Source of the DNA: Trebouxia sp. TZW2008
Lineage: Eukaryota > Chlorophyta > Trebouxiophyceae > Trebouxiales > Trebouxiaceae
NCBI GenBank assembly: GCA_002118135.1
Contig: BDIU01000099.1
Location: 434,001 to 498,000 of the forward strand
Direction: 5' to 3'
DNA: 64,000 nt
A model generated the notes under the pieces. It ran no database searches and had not been told where the DNA came from. It was given only the letters and a program-made list of their open reading frames with translations. Shown here piece after piece: positions 43,320 through 55,500 of this stretch. A program made the translations under genes and the position numbers. Numbering within the stretch: position 1 is the stretch's first letter; each line of letters starts with the position of its first letter.

Positions 43320-44030
43320 ATGTCACAGTCTGTACCCAAAGCTCTTGTTGCTGTAGCCCTGTTGGCAGCAGCTGGTGCAGCCTATTACATTTTTGGGGTG
43401 CAACATTTGTCAGTCAAAGATGCTGCTGCCAGTCTAGATCAAATTGTCAGGTCATATGGAACATACGGCTTTGTGATCTTTACTCTAGCATATGTTGCAG
43501 CCACTTTGGTACTGATCCCATCAACAGCTTTGACTCTGGCAGCAGGCTACCTGTTTGGTCCAGTTCTTGGCCTAATATGGGTTAGTTTGGCGGCAACCCT
43601 AGGAGCAACCCTAGCTTTTCTGATTTCTCGATACTTGGCTCAGCCCTACGCCAAAGCCAAATTGCAGTCTTACCCTAAGCTTGCTTCAATTGAGGAGCAA
43701 ATTTCAGCGGAGGGTGTCAAATTGGTGTTCCTGTTACGCCTAGCACCCCTAGTACCTTTCACTGTTTTGAATTATGCTTTAGGTGTCACAGATGTTTCAT
43801 TTGCTTCCTATGTTGTTGCAACTTGGCTAGGCAAATTGCCAGGACTGTTTTCACAAGTATATTTAGGTAGCACAGGTAGATCAATTGATGCAGCCACAAG
43901 CTCAAAGGGTCTTGACAAAGTGTCCCTGGCACTGAATGTGGTTGGTGTAGTTGCTTCCATACTAGTGACTAAGCTGTTGGCTGACAAGGCTTCTGCTGTT
44001 CTGAACAATGACACAAACATTGATGACTGA
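43320..44030 (+). CDS. TVP38/TMEM64 (VTT/DedA-like) membrane protein
   Basis: One uninterrupted frame of 236 residues starts at ATG 43320. It has an N-terminal membrane segment (ALVAVALLAAAGAAYYIFGV), then the VTT core: YGFVIFTLAYVAATLVLIPS, ALTLAAGYLFGPVLGLIWVS, LGATLAFLISRYL, the conserved FLLRLAPLVPFTVLNYALGV loop, LGKLPGLFSQVYLGS, and a last segment (LNVVGVVASILVTKL). Relatives of this family act at ER, Golgi or plastid membranes as lipid scramblases or in membrane trafficking. The role here is inferred. It is the only gene in the window without introns and without exon-copy repeats. Its length fits the family. Confidence 0.88.
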   Translation: MSQSVPKALVAVALLAAAGAAYYIFGVQHLSVKDAAASLDQIVRSYGTYGFVIFTLAYVAATLVLIPSTALTLAAGYLFGPVLGLIWVSLAATLGATLAFLISRYLAQPYAKAKLQSYPKLASIEEQISAEGVKLVFLLRLAPLVPFTVLNYALGVTDVSFASYVVATWLGKLPGLFSQVYLGSTGRSIDAATSSKGLDKVSLALNVVGVVASILVTKLLADKASAVLNNDTNIDD

Positions 44031-44536
44031 GACTGCGTTTCTGAATTAATCTTCAGCAACTTTAGTCCAGTTGTGTTGACATTTTGTTACGGTCAAGCAA
44101 GTTTTGCACTGTTTCTCGTACTCGCTGTCCTAGACTACATGACAGATTGACATTGACATTGCATTTCAGCTATAGCCATGTAAGTCTTTTGCTGCTTCTG
44201 TATGGTGACTGCTTTGTTCTGTGTAGCGTAAGCGTGTAAGCCTCAGCTAGTGGTCGTCTTACACAGACAAAGCCCATCAGTCCACATGAAAACCAGTATG
44301 CATGGATCTAGCTGTACATGTTTGTTGGCTGCTGCACCTAGATTGGTTGCATCATTACATAAAAGGTCAATTAGCCTACACACACAGCAGCAACAATTGT
44401 TCCGCTGCATCATTGGTCTTCTTCTTTTCCTTCTGCTGCTTCCCCTTTCAATATGTATCCTATCGTGGTTTTTCTCGCAGGCATCAGGTCAGCAGTTTGG
44501 CATCAGCAGCATCTGCACAAAAGAGTCCAGGCAGGC
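44031..44536. other. Intergenic region
   Basis: This holds the 3' flank of the VTT gene and the 5' flank of the Nudix gene. No separate gene is seen. A frame open from 44453 runs into the Nudix start, so the Nudix protein could begin 28 codons earlier. Confidence 0.5.
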
Positions 44537-47500
44537 ATGAGCACAGGCGGGGCTGTCACCAGCACTGTACGGGCTCCAGCAGATGGGGATTTCTACAAGT
44601 ATGGGTTGAAGCCTGTCATCGGCGAGGGTTTGATGGACACAACCCTAAGGCGCCTGGGCACTGTAAAGATTAAGCCCATGGACAAATCCAACTTTGTGAA
44701 GCCCCAGTCTGTCATGTATGAGCTAGACGGCAAGTCTTTTGCTTGCTTTGATTACAAAGCTTCTGACTTGAATCACGCTGATGGGTGATGCAGTGTGTGC
44801 CTAAAGTGTTTCGGTGATGCTGATGCATTGCAATCTGCAGACCTGCTTGCTGCTTGATCAACACAAGCATCAGACTGGTTTGAGACAGTTGATTGCTTCA
44901 GTGCGTACCTAGCTGGGCCTGCTGAGGCTGTCTAGCACACATTTTTCAACGAATTACTGAATGAAATGAACGCACGCCCACCATCTGTAGAGTCTTGATC
45001 TCATACATGAATGGAGACCCAGCAGGACTCCTTTCCTTCAAAGCAGTCACTCAGCAAGACATCACACTCAACACAAATCCCTTCGCTGGCTGCTGCATGT
45101 GTACACCGAGTTTGCAGATGCATGCTGGCTTCCAGCACTAGATTGGAGCCATACCCGACAGCTGCCTGGGCGAGCGCACCGTAAACAAGCACCAAAGTTG
45201 AAGTGTTTACAACAGTGCTGCAAGCTGTCGGATTGAGTGTTTACGTTCATTTGTAATTGTGTCAGTCTTGTTGAGGTAAATTATGCTTCATGCCTGCAGG
45301 CAAGGAGAGGCGGTGGGATATGATATCATCCCATTCAAGTGTTGGAGTTGTCATCTACCACACTGGCCTTGACGCCCTCTTGATTGTGCGCCAGTTCAGG
45401 CCTGCTGTAAGCTTCTTTCCTTTATAATGCAAGAGCTGCATTTGTAAATGACATTCCATTCTAGTAAGGTGGTCTTCGGTCACCACACTGACCTTGACGC
45501 CCTCTTCACTGGACTTGTGATCTACCACACTGGCCTTGATGCTCTCCTCATTATGCGCCAGTTCAGGCCTGCTGTAAGCTCTCTCCCACACCCTCTCTAC
45601 CATGCATGGGTGGCAGTTGACTATGACATCTTGTGAGTTGCAGGCATCCTGGCTTGTGCATGCATCACAGACAAGACAGAGAAGATAATGTTCAAATTGT
45701 TAGACATTGGTTTTGACATTGTTTTGACGTTGATATTGTTTGCAATCGTAGCAGAGGAAAAGGACATCGGAACTTTCATGCTGTCAGAGACTGTCATGCT
45801 CATGTTCATCCTGTCAGCGTTGCATTGGATTGTGCATGCATGGCTGACAAGAAGACAGAATGCGTAGGAGGTCTGAGAAGCATGTCTGCCATGCTGATTT
45901 GCTTTGTCAGAGTTGATTACAGTATGGTGAATCAGTTCACACGCATCTCTCAAGCGACATGGTCAGCAGTCAGTGTGCATTACTACAATGTCAGGCATGT
46001 GACTGCATTGAACCTGTTTGCAGCACAAACTGCAGCCGGATGTGCAATGTGCAAGTTGCCTGCAGGCGTGTGCATTGAACCCGTTTGCAGCACAAACTGC
46101 AGCCGGATGTGCACTGTGCAAGTTGCCTGCAGGCGTATGCATTAAACCCGTTTGCAGCACAAACTGCAGCCTGATGTGCAATGTGCAAGTTGCCCGCAGG
46201 CGTACACATCAGCCCTGAAGCAGGCTCAGGATGAGGCGCAGCCTGACTCACACCCACCAGTGTGGGTTTGACATATGAGCTGTGTGCATTGACAAGCTCT
46301 CTTCTTCTTGTCACTGCACACAGCTCATATGTAAAATTCACCTTGATTGGTGGGCCAGGCTGCTCCTCATCCTGAGCACGCTTTGCAATAGAGCTGGAAA
46401 CATAACAGAATGAGAAGTGACATCCTTGGCATGTGCATCACCATTGAAGCAGGCACAGGATGAGGACCAGCCTGACCCACCCAACACTCAATACTTTAAT
46501 ACTGCTGGAAGCGTTCAAAGGCTTCGAGGTGCTCTTGAGGTGTCACTGTAGAATGCACAATGCAACCCTGTGGGCTGTTGCTTGCAGGCATATGCATCAG
46601 CCCTGAAGCAGGCTCAGGATGAGGGCCAGCCTGACCCCCCAATCAGCATTGGCTTCACGTATGAGCTGTGTGCTGGCATCATCGACAAGAAAAAGAGCTT
46701 GCAGCAGATTGCAGCAGAAGAGGTGAGCAAAAGTGACTCATCAGATACCCATCTGTGTTATGAGTCATGTTGACAGCTAGCATCATACCTGGTTACGCAT
46801 AGGCATCATTTGCGCTTGCGCTTGCACTTACAAAGTCCTTGTGTTCACTGTGTATATTACTGCATACTTTGCCAGTCAAGGTCACCTTCAGGAATAATAT
46901 GACGTTGCTGATGTTTTGTAAGCTTGAGACAAGCCTTGTTAAACAAGGCAAAGTTGGTCTCACTTGTTGCAAAATTTTCTGTTAGAAATTTGTATTTCGC
47001 CAAAAATCTACAGTGGTGAGGGGTGATTAATGCGTGGGTCTGTCCCAACGGCTATAATAGTGCAATCATGCTGTCATTCTAGCCCTGCCTTTTGTCTGCC
47101 AACTTAACAGTACTGTACAAACACCACTTACAAGTTTCCAAAAAGCAAGGAGGAATTGCTTGCCTGCAGGTGAAGGAGGAGTGCGGATATGAGGTGTCCC
47201 CAGAAAAGCTGCAGTGGGTAACGCAGTATGTGGGAGCAGTAGGTACCAGTGGAGCGCGTCATGACATGTTTTACGCCGAGGTGGATGAGTTAATGCGAGT
47301 CAACCAAGGTGGCGGGCTACCGTAAGTGCCCTCCTGGTGTGACATGTTTTACGCTGGGGTGGATGAGTCAATGCGAGTCAATCAAGGAGGTGGACTAGAG
47401 CAAGTTCAAGTTGTGTGCTGACTCAGCTCCAATATCTGCTTCATTTGTACTGTAGCTTTTATGCTGTTTGATGCTGAGGTGAATGAGTCACTGCGAGTCG

Positions 47501-48093
47501 ACCAAGGAGGTGGATTAGCGTAAGTGCAAGCTGTGTGCTGACTCAGCTGCAACGTTTGCTTTGCTTTTTGTGAGAGTTTTCACACCATCTTGGATCATTT
47601 GAGCCATGCGCATGATGCCAAGATTTTACAGTAATGACGTGGAATGTTGGCACAAATTACATGAGTGCCTATGGCAAAAAGAGTTGGGACTGAAAGCTCA
47701 CGGTTTCAAAGGTGTCTTGCACAGGTCATCTGAACATTTCTATGTTCACACGTTTTCATTTGTGCATGGCATGTGTCATGCATGCTTGCTCTCTCATTGG
47801 ACAGCCCCTTTGCATATGCATATACGCTTCAGGTCCCTTTGCACTATTCTTGAAGATGCCAGACACAAGCTTGCATGCCATAGCATCATTCCGTGATTGT
47901 TGATTGACGCCATCCTATGGTCTGCAGGGATAGTGTAGAGCGCATAGAGGTGCTGTCCCTGCCACTGAAAGAGTCCAAGGCCTTTATAGGGGACCCCAGC
48001 TACCCCAAATCAGCAGGCCTGCTATTTGGGTTGATGTGGTTGCAGGCATTCATAGCTGCCAGAAAGGATTTGCCAGCTGACCATGTTGTCTGA
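44537..48093 (+). CDS. NUDT14-like UDP-sugar Nudix hydrolase
   Basis: Exons 44537-44729, 45300-45406, 46588-46722, 47170-47321, 47928-48093; 250 residues, phases consistent. The protein follows human NUDT14 (UDP-glucose/ADP-sugar pyrophosphatase) through its length: WDMISSHSSVGVVIYH, LLIVRQFRPA, FTYELCAGIIDKKKSLQQIA, the Nudix helix EEVKEECGYEVSP, YVGAVGTSGARHDMFYAEVD, and IEVLSLPLKESKAF with a closing GLLFGLMWLQ. The first E of the classical Nudix box is absent at its usual place, as in NUDT14, while the EExxEExG-type helix is kept. It is expected to hydrolyse nucleotide sugars to sugar-1-phosphate and NMP. The first intron appears to use a GC donor (G|gcaagt at 44730) with acceptor at 45299. 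The start could lie upstream at 44453. Confidence 0.88.
45455..45580 (+). repeat. Copies of Nudix exon 2
   Basis: Two copies of part of exon 45300-45406 lie in the next intron, at about 45474-45508 (diverged) and 45512-45572. The second reads VIYHTGLDALLIMRQFRPA and ends with the same gctgtaagct donor. It differs from the true exon by only a few bases, so it is probably recent. Confidence 0.9.
46005..46200 (+). repeat. Tandem array of about 63-bp units, three copies
   Basis: Three nearly identical units, cgtttgcagcacaaactgca through tgcaagttgcctgcaggcgt, start at about 46014, 46078 and 46150. Each ends in an acceptor-like tgcaggcg that mimics the border of exon 46588-46722 (ttgcaggcatatgcatcag). 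Confidence 0.9.
46195..46500. repeat. Direct and inverted copies of Nudix exon 3 forming a palindrome
   Basis: 46200-46290 is a direct partial copy of exon 46588-46722 (acatcagccctgaagcaggc, tgacatatgagctgtgtgc). 46305-46385 is the same sequence on the opposite strand (gcacacagctcatatgt, ggctgctcctcatcctgagc). A further direct piece lies at 46440-46490. RNA from this intron could fold into a stem of roughly 70-80 bp. Confidence 0.85.
47341..47540 (+). repeat. Two downstream copies of the Nudix exon 4 end
   Basis: 47341-47415 and 47463-47540 repeat the end of exon 47170-47321 plus the intron start. They share ggatgagtcaatgcgagtca, aaggaggtgga and tgtgtgctgactcagct. The second keeps gcgtaagtgc as a donor-like end. 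Both carry frame changes near the start. Confidence 0.9.
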
Positions 48094-49526
48094 AACGAAA
48101 CTGAAAAACAAGAAAACAGCACAGAAAGACTACAGACTGTGTCAGTTGGCGCCATGGCGGGAGACTCTCTGAGGACGCGCAGTTCAGAAATGGAATGAAG
48201 CTACCGCATGTGCTGCCCGTCAGGCACCTGAAGTGTGCCTGCTCGGACACAATGTATGTCACAACAGCATCAGTGGTAACACTGGCATTATTTCTCAAGA
48301 CTTCATCAGGCAGGCATCACAACAGCTGTAATATTGTAGTAAGTAGTCACTTGTCTGCTTCCACTGCCAGATTGTATGAGGCTTGTGCACAGCGGCAAAG
48401 TGTTCGGCACATCCCTGAATGGTTGTTGCAAGTGTGTGGATGATATGGTGATAGGATGTAGTAGCAAACTCAACAGCTCAACCGGGGGCATCTGATACTG
48501 CAACCAGGCAAGCTGCTGGAGCATGGCTTCAGCAGCTTGATTGAGCAAAATTGGGCTATACAGCCTCTGTGTGCATTACCCAGGAGTAGACTCATGGAAC
48601 CACAGTATGCAGCAGCAATTGATGATGACAAAGCTGCACCATACACAAGACTAGTCAAGCAAATTGCTCATTTAGCCAAATGTACTTTTCACCGCTCAGC
48701 AACACAGCCTTTCTTTATATTAACGACAATACGCAACAGGATTGAGCAATCAGCACCCAAACCTCCCAATTTATTCATGCCTAATCTCTAATTTGCACTC
48801 TCAATCCAAAACCCCAGCTGTGCTTATTCCAAAGTCAAATACACCGTAGAACAGTAGCGTAGCCATTACCATGGCATACCCAGTACACATGGTCAGTGCA
48901 GCTGTTCCTACCTCTGAATTTCACACTGACACAGACTTGCTAGTTGATGTCATTCATTATTATTGCAATTGCTGAAGGTTCCAACCTGATTCATTGAACA
49001 AATGTAGAAGGGAAAATGACTTAGTATGTCAATATGGCTAATAGCAGGGTCAAGTCAGAAAGGGAGATGATGTTCCAGGGCTTCAGCAATTCTCATTATG
49101 TACCAACATATATCACGCCAACGTTGACATCTATTTCAGTTCAGCAATTCTGTAGGCCAAAGTTTTCCTACAATGCCTGTTAGCTGCAAAGTCAGACTAA
49201 TAGCTGCAGCCCCAATATATTTTGTAGTTGTGACATTCCCCAACTTATGGCAGTGCAAAGACTGCACGCTTGAACAGCTTGCGCTTTATTGTCCTCATTG
49301 AGTGCTCCCCATTGAGACATCAGCCTCAGCAACTCTAGGGTCAAGCAAAATGCAGCAAAGTTGGGTGACAAAGTTCTGCTGGGAAGGTTATCCAGAATGG
49401 CAAACACTGCCATTCTTATGTAGCAAAAGCGCTGGGTAGGAATTTTGGAAACGCTGGTTTGTTGGCGGGTGTAAGTGCCCACAAGGATGTCCCCAGATCA
49501 ATTCTGATCTAAAAACATCTGCAGAG
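48094..49526. other. Convergent intergenic region with no recognised gene
   Basis: It lies between the 3' ends of the Nudix and PQQ genes. An 84-codon plus frame at 48537-48791 and minus frames near 49192-49482 have no family features. The part 49425-49500 (minus) is a copy of the last PQQ exon, described separately. Confidence 0.5.
49420..49505 (-). repeat. Downstream copy of the last PQQ-gene exon
   Basis: On the minus strand this reads TSLWALTPANKPAFPKFLPS and then a stop, paralleling TSFWAFTPTGNPDFPNAYPA in the true last exon 49648-49527. The period is about 107 bp. The acceptor-side half is missing. Confidence 0.85.
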
Positions 49527-52500
49527 TTACAGCAGCAAAGGTGCTGGGTAAGCGTTTGGGAAGTCTGGGTTGCCAGTTGGTGTAAATGCCCAGAAGGATG
49601 TTTGCACATCAACTGGTACTGGCATTGAGCCATTGGCCAGATCATACCCTGCACAATGACACCAAGGCTTTGTCAAATGCTCTAGGCAAACATGAGACAG
49701 AGGTATGTTTCTGCACTTACAGACACTGGCACCGAATCATTTGCCAGGTCATAGCCTACACAAGCATACAAACAGTTTGTGTGTTGGCTGCATGATTAAT
49801 CAGTGTTGTCTGCACGGACAATAAGCGTTTGTGCAGTCTCTGCATGGACACCAATCTATTGTATAGAGCTTGTGGGTGGGGGAAAAAAAACACAAGAAGT
49901 CTACGCCGTCAGGCGTGTTTGAGAGGCCTCAGATAGACTGTGGCGCGCCTTGCGAGCTTGTCATGTCTGCATGGACATCAACAGTATGTCTGCATGAACG
50001 TCAACAGTATGTCTGCATGGAGAAGAGTGAAAGCAGGCAGAGGCATGACAAAGCAAACTGAGCACAGCAAATGCTGCTGTAATGCACAATGTGCATAGCC
50101 TGCAGAGATGTAGGCATGGTTGTTTCACCAACACAAGCTTGCAACTGCATATGCTGAGAGCACTGCATGTGTACTAGTCTTGTGTATTTTGCTCACTCTG
50201 TCCTTAGTTGATGCAAGAGGAGCTGTGTGCACACATAGGCAGGCTTTCAATATGCATCCTGTCAATATGCAGGCAACAGCTAGGGTCGACTACGGGGAAA
50301 AAGTTGCAGGAGACATGCAGGAGCATTCATGCAGCAGGCCCCAATGGCTGCATCAGCCAGCAAGAAGTTGCAGCTATGCTCTTCCATGTTAACATCTTCT
50401 CTTGGCAGTCCAGCCATTGCTGTCATGAACACAGTTTTCAGCAGGCTCGGCAGGAGTTGGACCACAGATACCTTGTACTTGTGCAGGCACGTAGAACATC
50501 TGCAATGACATGACTATGATTATGATTGTTATACACCTCTTTCAGCACAGCAAGATCTGCTACCTGATCCCTGGTACAGGACGCTGTTCACAATGGAAGG
50601 CCCGTTCTGCACAAGGGTGTTGTTCAGGGTCACCGCATTCAAAATGGTCCCATCTGTGGTGTTGAGGGCAAATAGCGATGCATCCAGGCTGCCAGCATAC
50701 GTGCTTGTTGCACCAAACAGCACTCCATTTGCCAATGTAAGTTGACCCTGCATCAGCTCAGAAGCTTCACGCTTTGGAGCATGCGTGTTCCGAAGCTTTG
50801 CTACTTTGTGATGCATTGCTCCAACAGGACTTTGCCTGTTGCAGCAGCAAAGGCCGCCCACAAGCCATGCAGTGTTGTGTTGGAACTACCATCTCACAGG
50901 CAACAGAACTGCTCAAGTCTCAGGAAACCGCCAGCATTACATTCAGCTCTCACCGCCACAGAGGGGCTCAGAGCGCACTGAAAAAACTTGTGCATTTCAC
51001 TGAACAGCAGCAAATGGCACCTGGCTCCATCCCACAGGACAGGAAACTTGCAGAAGTCACACATAAAGTGCAAAATGACGTGTAGGTCTCACTGCCAAAG
51101 CACTGATGAGAGGGCTGGAGGGTTCTTGCAGGATTCTGCTGGTTGCAGCATTCAAGGCCGCCCACAAGACGTGTGAAGCGGTTTTGGGATTGCTAGCACA
51201 TAGGCAGCGGCATTGCAGAGCCCTTACACAATAGCTGACACGTCTTGCAGGTGATGCTGCAATCACACAAACAATGGTCTTACCGCCATGGAGCTGCTGA
51301 GAGGGCTAGGAGTTTCCCACAGGATTCTACCAGTCGCAGCATCCAAGGCCGCCCACAGACCATGCAGTGTGGTATTGGGGCTGCCAGGACTAGGTTCAAG
51401 GACTGGAGCTGGTGATGATCTGCATATGCAAAGGAGCTGTCAGAAACTTGAAGTTAAATGAGAGTGATGACTGCAGTGTTCAACGTCACCCATAGCCTAT
51501 GCAATGTGGTGTTGGGACTGCCGGCACTAGATTCAAGGACTGGAGCTGGTGAGCATCTGCTCAAGCAAAAGAGATTGGTAAGGTCCATTTGAGCAGTGAC
51601 AGCGTAACAGCATGCATGGTTGCACCCTTTGTTTTCCTTGCACAACAGATGGCCGTCTGTGATGAGCCTGCTGTGAAAAGCCAGCTTATCTGTGAAGGAT
51701 TTTGAGCATCACATGCATCAGCAGCTACAGTCGTCCCAATGGCTTGGAAGACTTCTGCATTGACAATGTGCTGTCTTTCAGCATGCGCTTGCTCATGACT
51801 ACAGCCAGCGCCAAAATTGTTGCAAGCCATGTGATACTCGATGACGAAAGTTGATGACACGTAATGTCAGGCATGTACATGAGATGAGAGTCTGAAGGTA
51901 CTTACTCATCAGACCTTGCATTGATGGCTACATACATGCGCTCCCCGTCTGTGGCAGACCCAAACATTGCCCCACCCAGGTACCCCCCAGGGCCTGCAAA
52001 AAGGCACATGTGTGTACATGTCATATTCATGCACGATATAACTAGTCTTCACAAAATAAGCACATGATGTATATTTTCACACTCTTCCAAGCAGGAAGCA
52101 GAGTTGACGTGCCTTTGACAAGCTAGCGGCATGCGATCAAACCTTTGGCAAAGGCATCAGATTGCCTGCTCAAGAACAGGAAAGAAAAGAATTCCTATGC
52201 AGCTGAATGTCATAACAGGCAACTCTGCACACAGAGTCAACCTGAGCCTATCATTCAAGCAGCAGGCCAACACAAGCAAACATGGATGTGCTGCATCACA
52301 GCAAGATGCAGCTATACACAGCAGCACGAAGCAGGCCAACGCTTGCAAACCTGGCATGTGTTGCATCACAGCAAGATGCAGCTATACACAGCAACATGCA
52401 GCGCTGTCGGCACATGAGAGCTTGTGATCAGGTGCTTATGCTTACCTACTGCTGTAGCCCAGACTCTTTCACCAGTCTCTGGGTCAACAGCAAATGCAAA

Positions 52501-55500
52501 GCCTCCCTTGTTGGCAATCAGCAGCAGATCTGAGTCCCTGCATCGGCCAGCACCAATGCTACGAGATCAAGTTACAGATGCAACACCAAGAGCTTGCCCT
52601 AGCATCCATCTGGTGGCGAACAGCACAACTTTGGCCCCGCACCAGCAAGCGCCATTGCTGATTCGACAAGTTTGCGAAAGCCCCGGCGAGAGCTTGAGCC
52701 ATGATACATTTAGCGGCAGCAGCAGATCTGAGCCCCTGAACCACCAGGTGTCAATGTCACTGCAAATGTCTGTGGCAACGGCAAAAGTTTGCTTGTGTGA
52801 CACTGTCATTGCCTTATCGAGCTTGGATGATCTGATGCTCTGTCTTCCCAGCAATGGAACAACATGAAGCTGTTGTTACCCAGCTGATGGTGTATAGTAA
52901 GTTCTCCTGTCAAGCACACCCAATGTAAGGGCATTTTTGACATAAGGCTGATTGGATTGGAGACCAATCACTGCATTCTGGCTGCAGTAGCGCCTCTGAG
53001 TAAAAGCAATTTGAGATAAGGACAATTTTGGGAAGCAAAGCAGTTGTTACAAAGAGAAGTGACTACATTGTTGTGTGCAGGTGCAGCAAGGAGTTGCATT
53101 GGTTGCGAAAGGGCTGCTTGCAAGTGGTCTGAAAAATTTTGGATTCTGGCAGGTCTCGAGAGCAAGGCTTTAGGCGACCTACATTCATGCTGGGATAGTT
53201 GTTGTTTTACTTGCAATCAACTTCAGCTTAAACGCGTGTTCACAAGAGCACTTGCAGTGACGGTATGTATGCCAGCATTGGTGCTTGAGCAAAGTCTGCA
53301 TCTACTTCAGGGCGGGCAGGCAGACAAACGCCACTAGGATGATGGGTAAGCCAAATGCTTGTCTGGAAACTTCAAAGCCCGTACTTTGAGGAAAGCACTC
53401 ACAATGAGGGTATGTATGTCAGCATTGGTGCTTGAGCAAAGTCTGCATCTACCCCGGGGTAGGGGGGACAGCCAGACCCCACCAGGCTGCTGGGCAGACC
53501 CACCCTGCCAAACACCAACTCATCTGGATCACTCAGGTCTACACCAGATGATGGCCTGCAGTGCATAAACATATGTATGTCATCTGCATACATTCTGTGT
53601 CCACTGGCCTGCGTCAGGTATGTATCTACTACATCTGAAGTGCCCAATAAGTGTATAGATAGACAAAAGACTGGTGGCCATTGTGTTGCATGGTTTTGCT
53701 GGATACACGCACCTTGCCAAACAGCAACTTGTTTGGGTCACTAAGGTCTACACCAGATGGTGGCCTGCATCGCAAACTGTCTCAGAAGTTTGCAGTTCAA
53801 AAAGGTTGCGGCTAGAGTTATAAGCTGGGGTTGTTGTGTGTTGAGGAATGATGGGCAACTTGCAGGTGCTGCCAAAGTTGCTGCCATACAAGGGTTTGTG
53901 CAGTCATCAAGTCAAGAGGAACCTAAAAAGTGGCCTAAAGTCCAAAATGCACACAGGGCCATTTGACAAGATCCTCAGCAGTTTGTAACAACACAATTAA
54001 GCAATCTAACAACAGAGCTTACAGGTAAACATCCACTCCAGTCAGGTTGAGTTCTGCCCCTTCAAAGTTTACGCAAGCAAAGGTCCAAGACTCCAGCGGT
54101 CCCAGCTGAACGCTCCAGTTGATGTCACCGGTCTCCAGATCTAGAGCCAAGATGCTGTTGGCCTGCAGAAAGAGAATGCATCATTGATGAAGGCACGCGG
54201 ACAATGAGATTTATGCATGTACAAGGCAGGCACATGAAAGATAGCATTTTGGTAAGGTGTTGTAAGGTCCTAGAACTGCATGCACATTTTTGCCGGCCAT
54301 AGGCAGTTTTGCAGGCGCTGCATTGAGCTCAAGCTATGTACTGTCAGCAACAGCGACAGCCCCAAATGCTGTCAACCTTGTCACGCATTTCTACAATCCT
54401 GTCCGTACGCATTGACTTAAGCAGGGAGTCATGTCTCTGGACACTCTTTTGCCCAAGACTTGAACAGCTGTTTAGCATGCACCAATACACTCAAGCACTA
54501 GTGCATTGAACTTACGTAGTTGTCAGGGAGACCGCACTCATCTGTAGACGTGCTACGCTGCAGCTGGCACTCTGTGTACTCTGAAGGCACCTTGTAGTTG
54601 TTGCCAGTAGCCACATACACCTGCAGGACAATGATGATTGCATAATTGGGCCTGTAATTGATACCCATACTTTGGACATACCAGACCAAACCATATCATA
54701 CACACTGGTGATTGGCAAGCACAAGCCCTGCAGCCTGGTGTCCAGCCCACTTGTAATGATTCCAGCTTGAGAACATGCTGCTCCTTGCTTCTCCTTGGCG
54801 AAAGGCACCGGAACAGCAAACACTGTAATGCTGCAATGCACTGCATGACTGGCCTTGCTGATTGTTTTGCACCTGCTAGTGCAGCGATCTGGCATGGTCT
54901 GAACTGCTGCGTATATAGTGACAACCCAATCATTGAACATGCATAACAGACTGTGTACACATGGCCTGTGGATGTCAAGGCATGTGTGACAGTCTGCAGC
55001 CTAGGCCTTGACTGGTCAATGCTGCAGCGCATTGCTCAGGATGAACCACGCAAGGAAGAGGAATGCTGCCAGCGGCAACTGTGCTTACAAGGAAACACTT
55101 TAACTTAAATTTACAGGCTACCTTCTGAGGTTGTAGACTAGTCTGTTACAGCATGCAATGCATCAATGGTATGTAGTCTCGAGAAGGACAGCACACCTGC
55201 TGCCGCAAAATGTCTATAGGTGTCATGCTGCCCCATACTGCCACTCCAGCATAGCCCTCATCAACTTCAGGCTCCAGAAATGTCTGCCAGTCAATGGAGC
55301 CATCCAGTGTCTGCACACAAGAAGAGCTGTTGTTTTCCTCACAGCGTCAGCCTGTAGCATACAGAGGACCTTGATGTTGTGCTGAACAGCATAGACTGCT
55401 TTGTTGCCTATCTTGCACTTACACACATAAGCTACTGCTGAGAACAGAAGGTCCTGATTCATTGCTTGGCAGCACAGAATGCTTTGCTGCACCATTTTCA

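Noticed and set aside
50529..50563. PQQ protein ending GSGSRSCCAERGV at 50529
   Set aside because: Reading through the donor at 50563 gives a tail unlike the family. Splicing to 49648 gives GSGYDLANGS in phase and a family-like end, so read-through was rejected as the main form.
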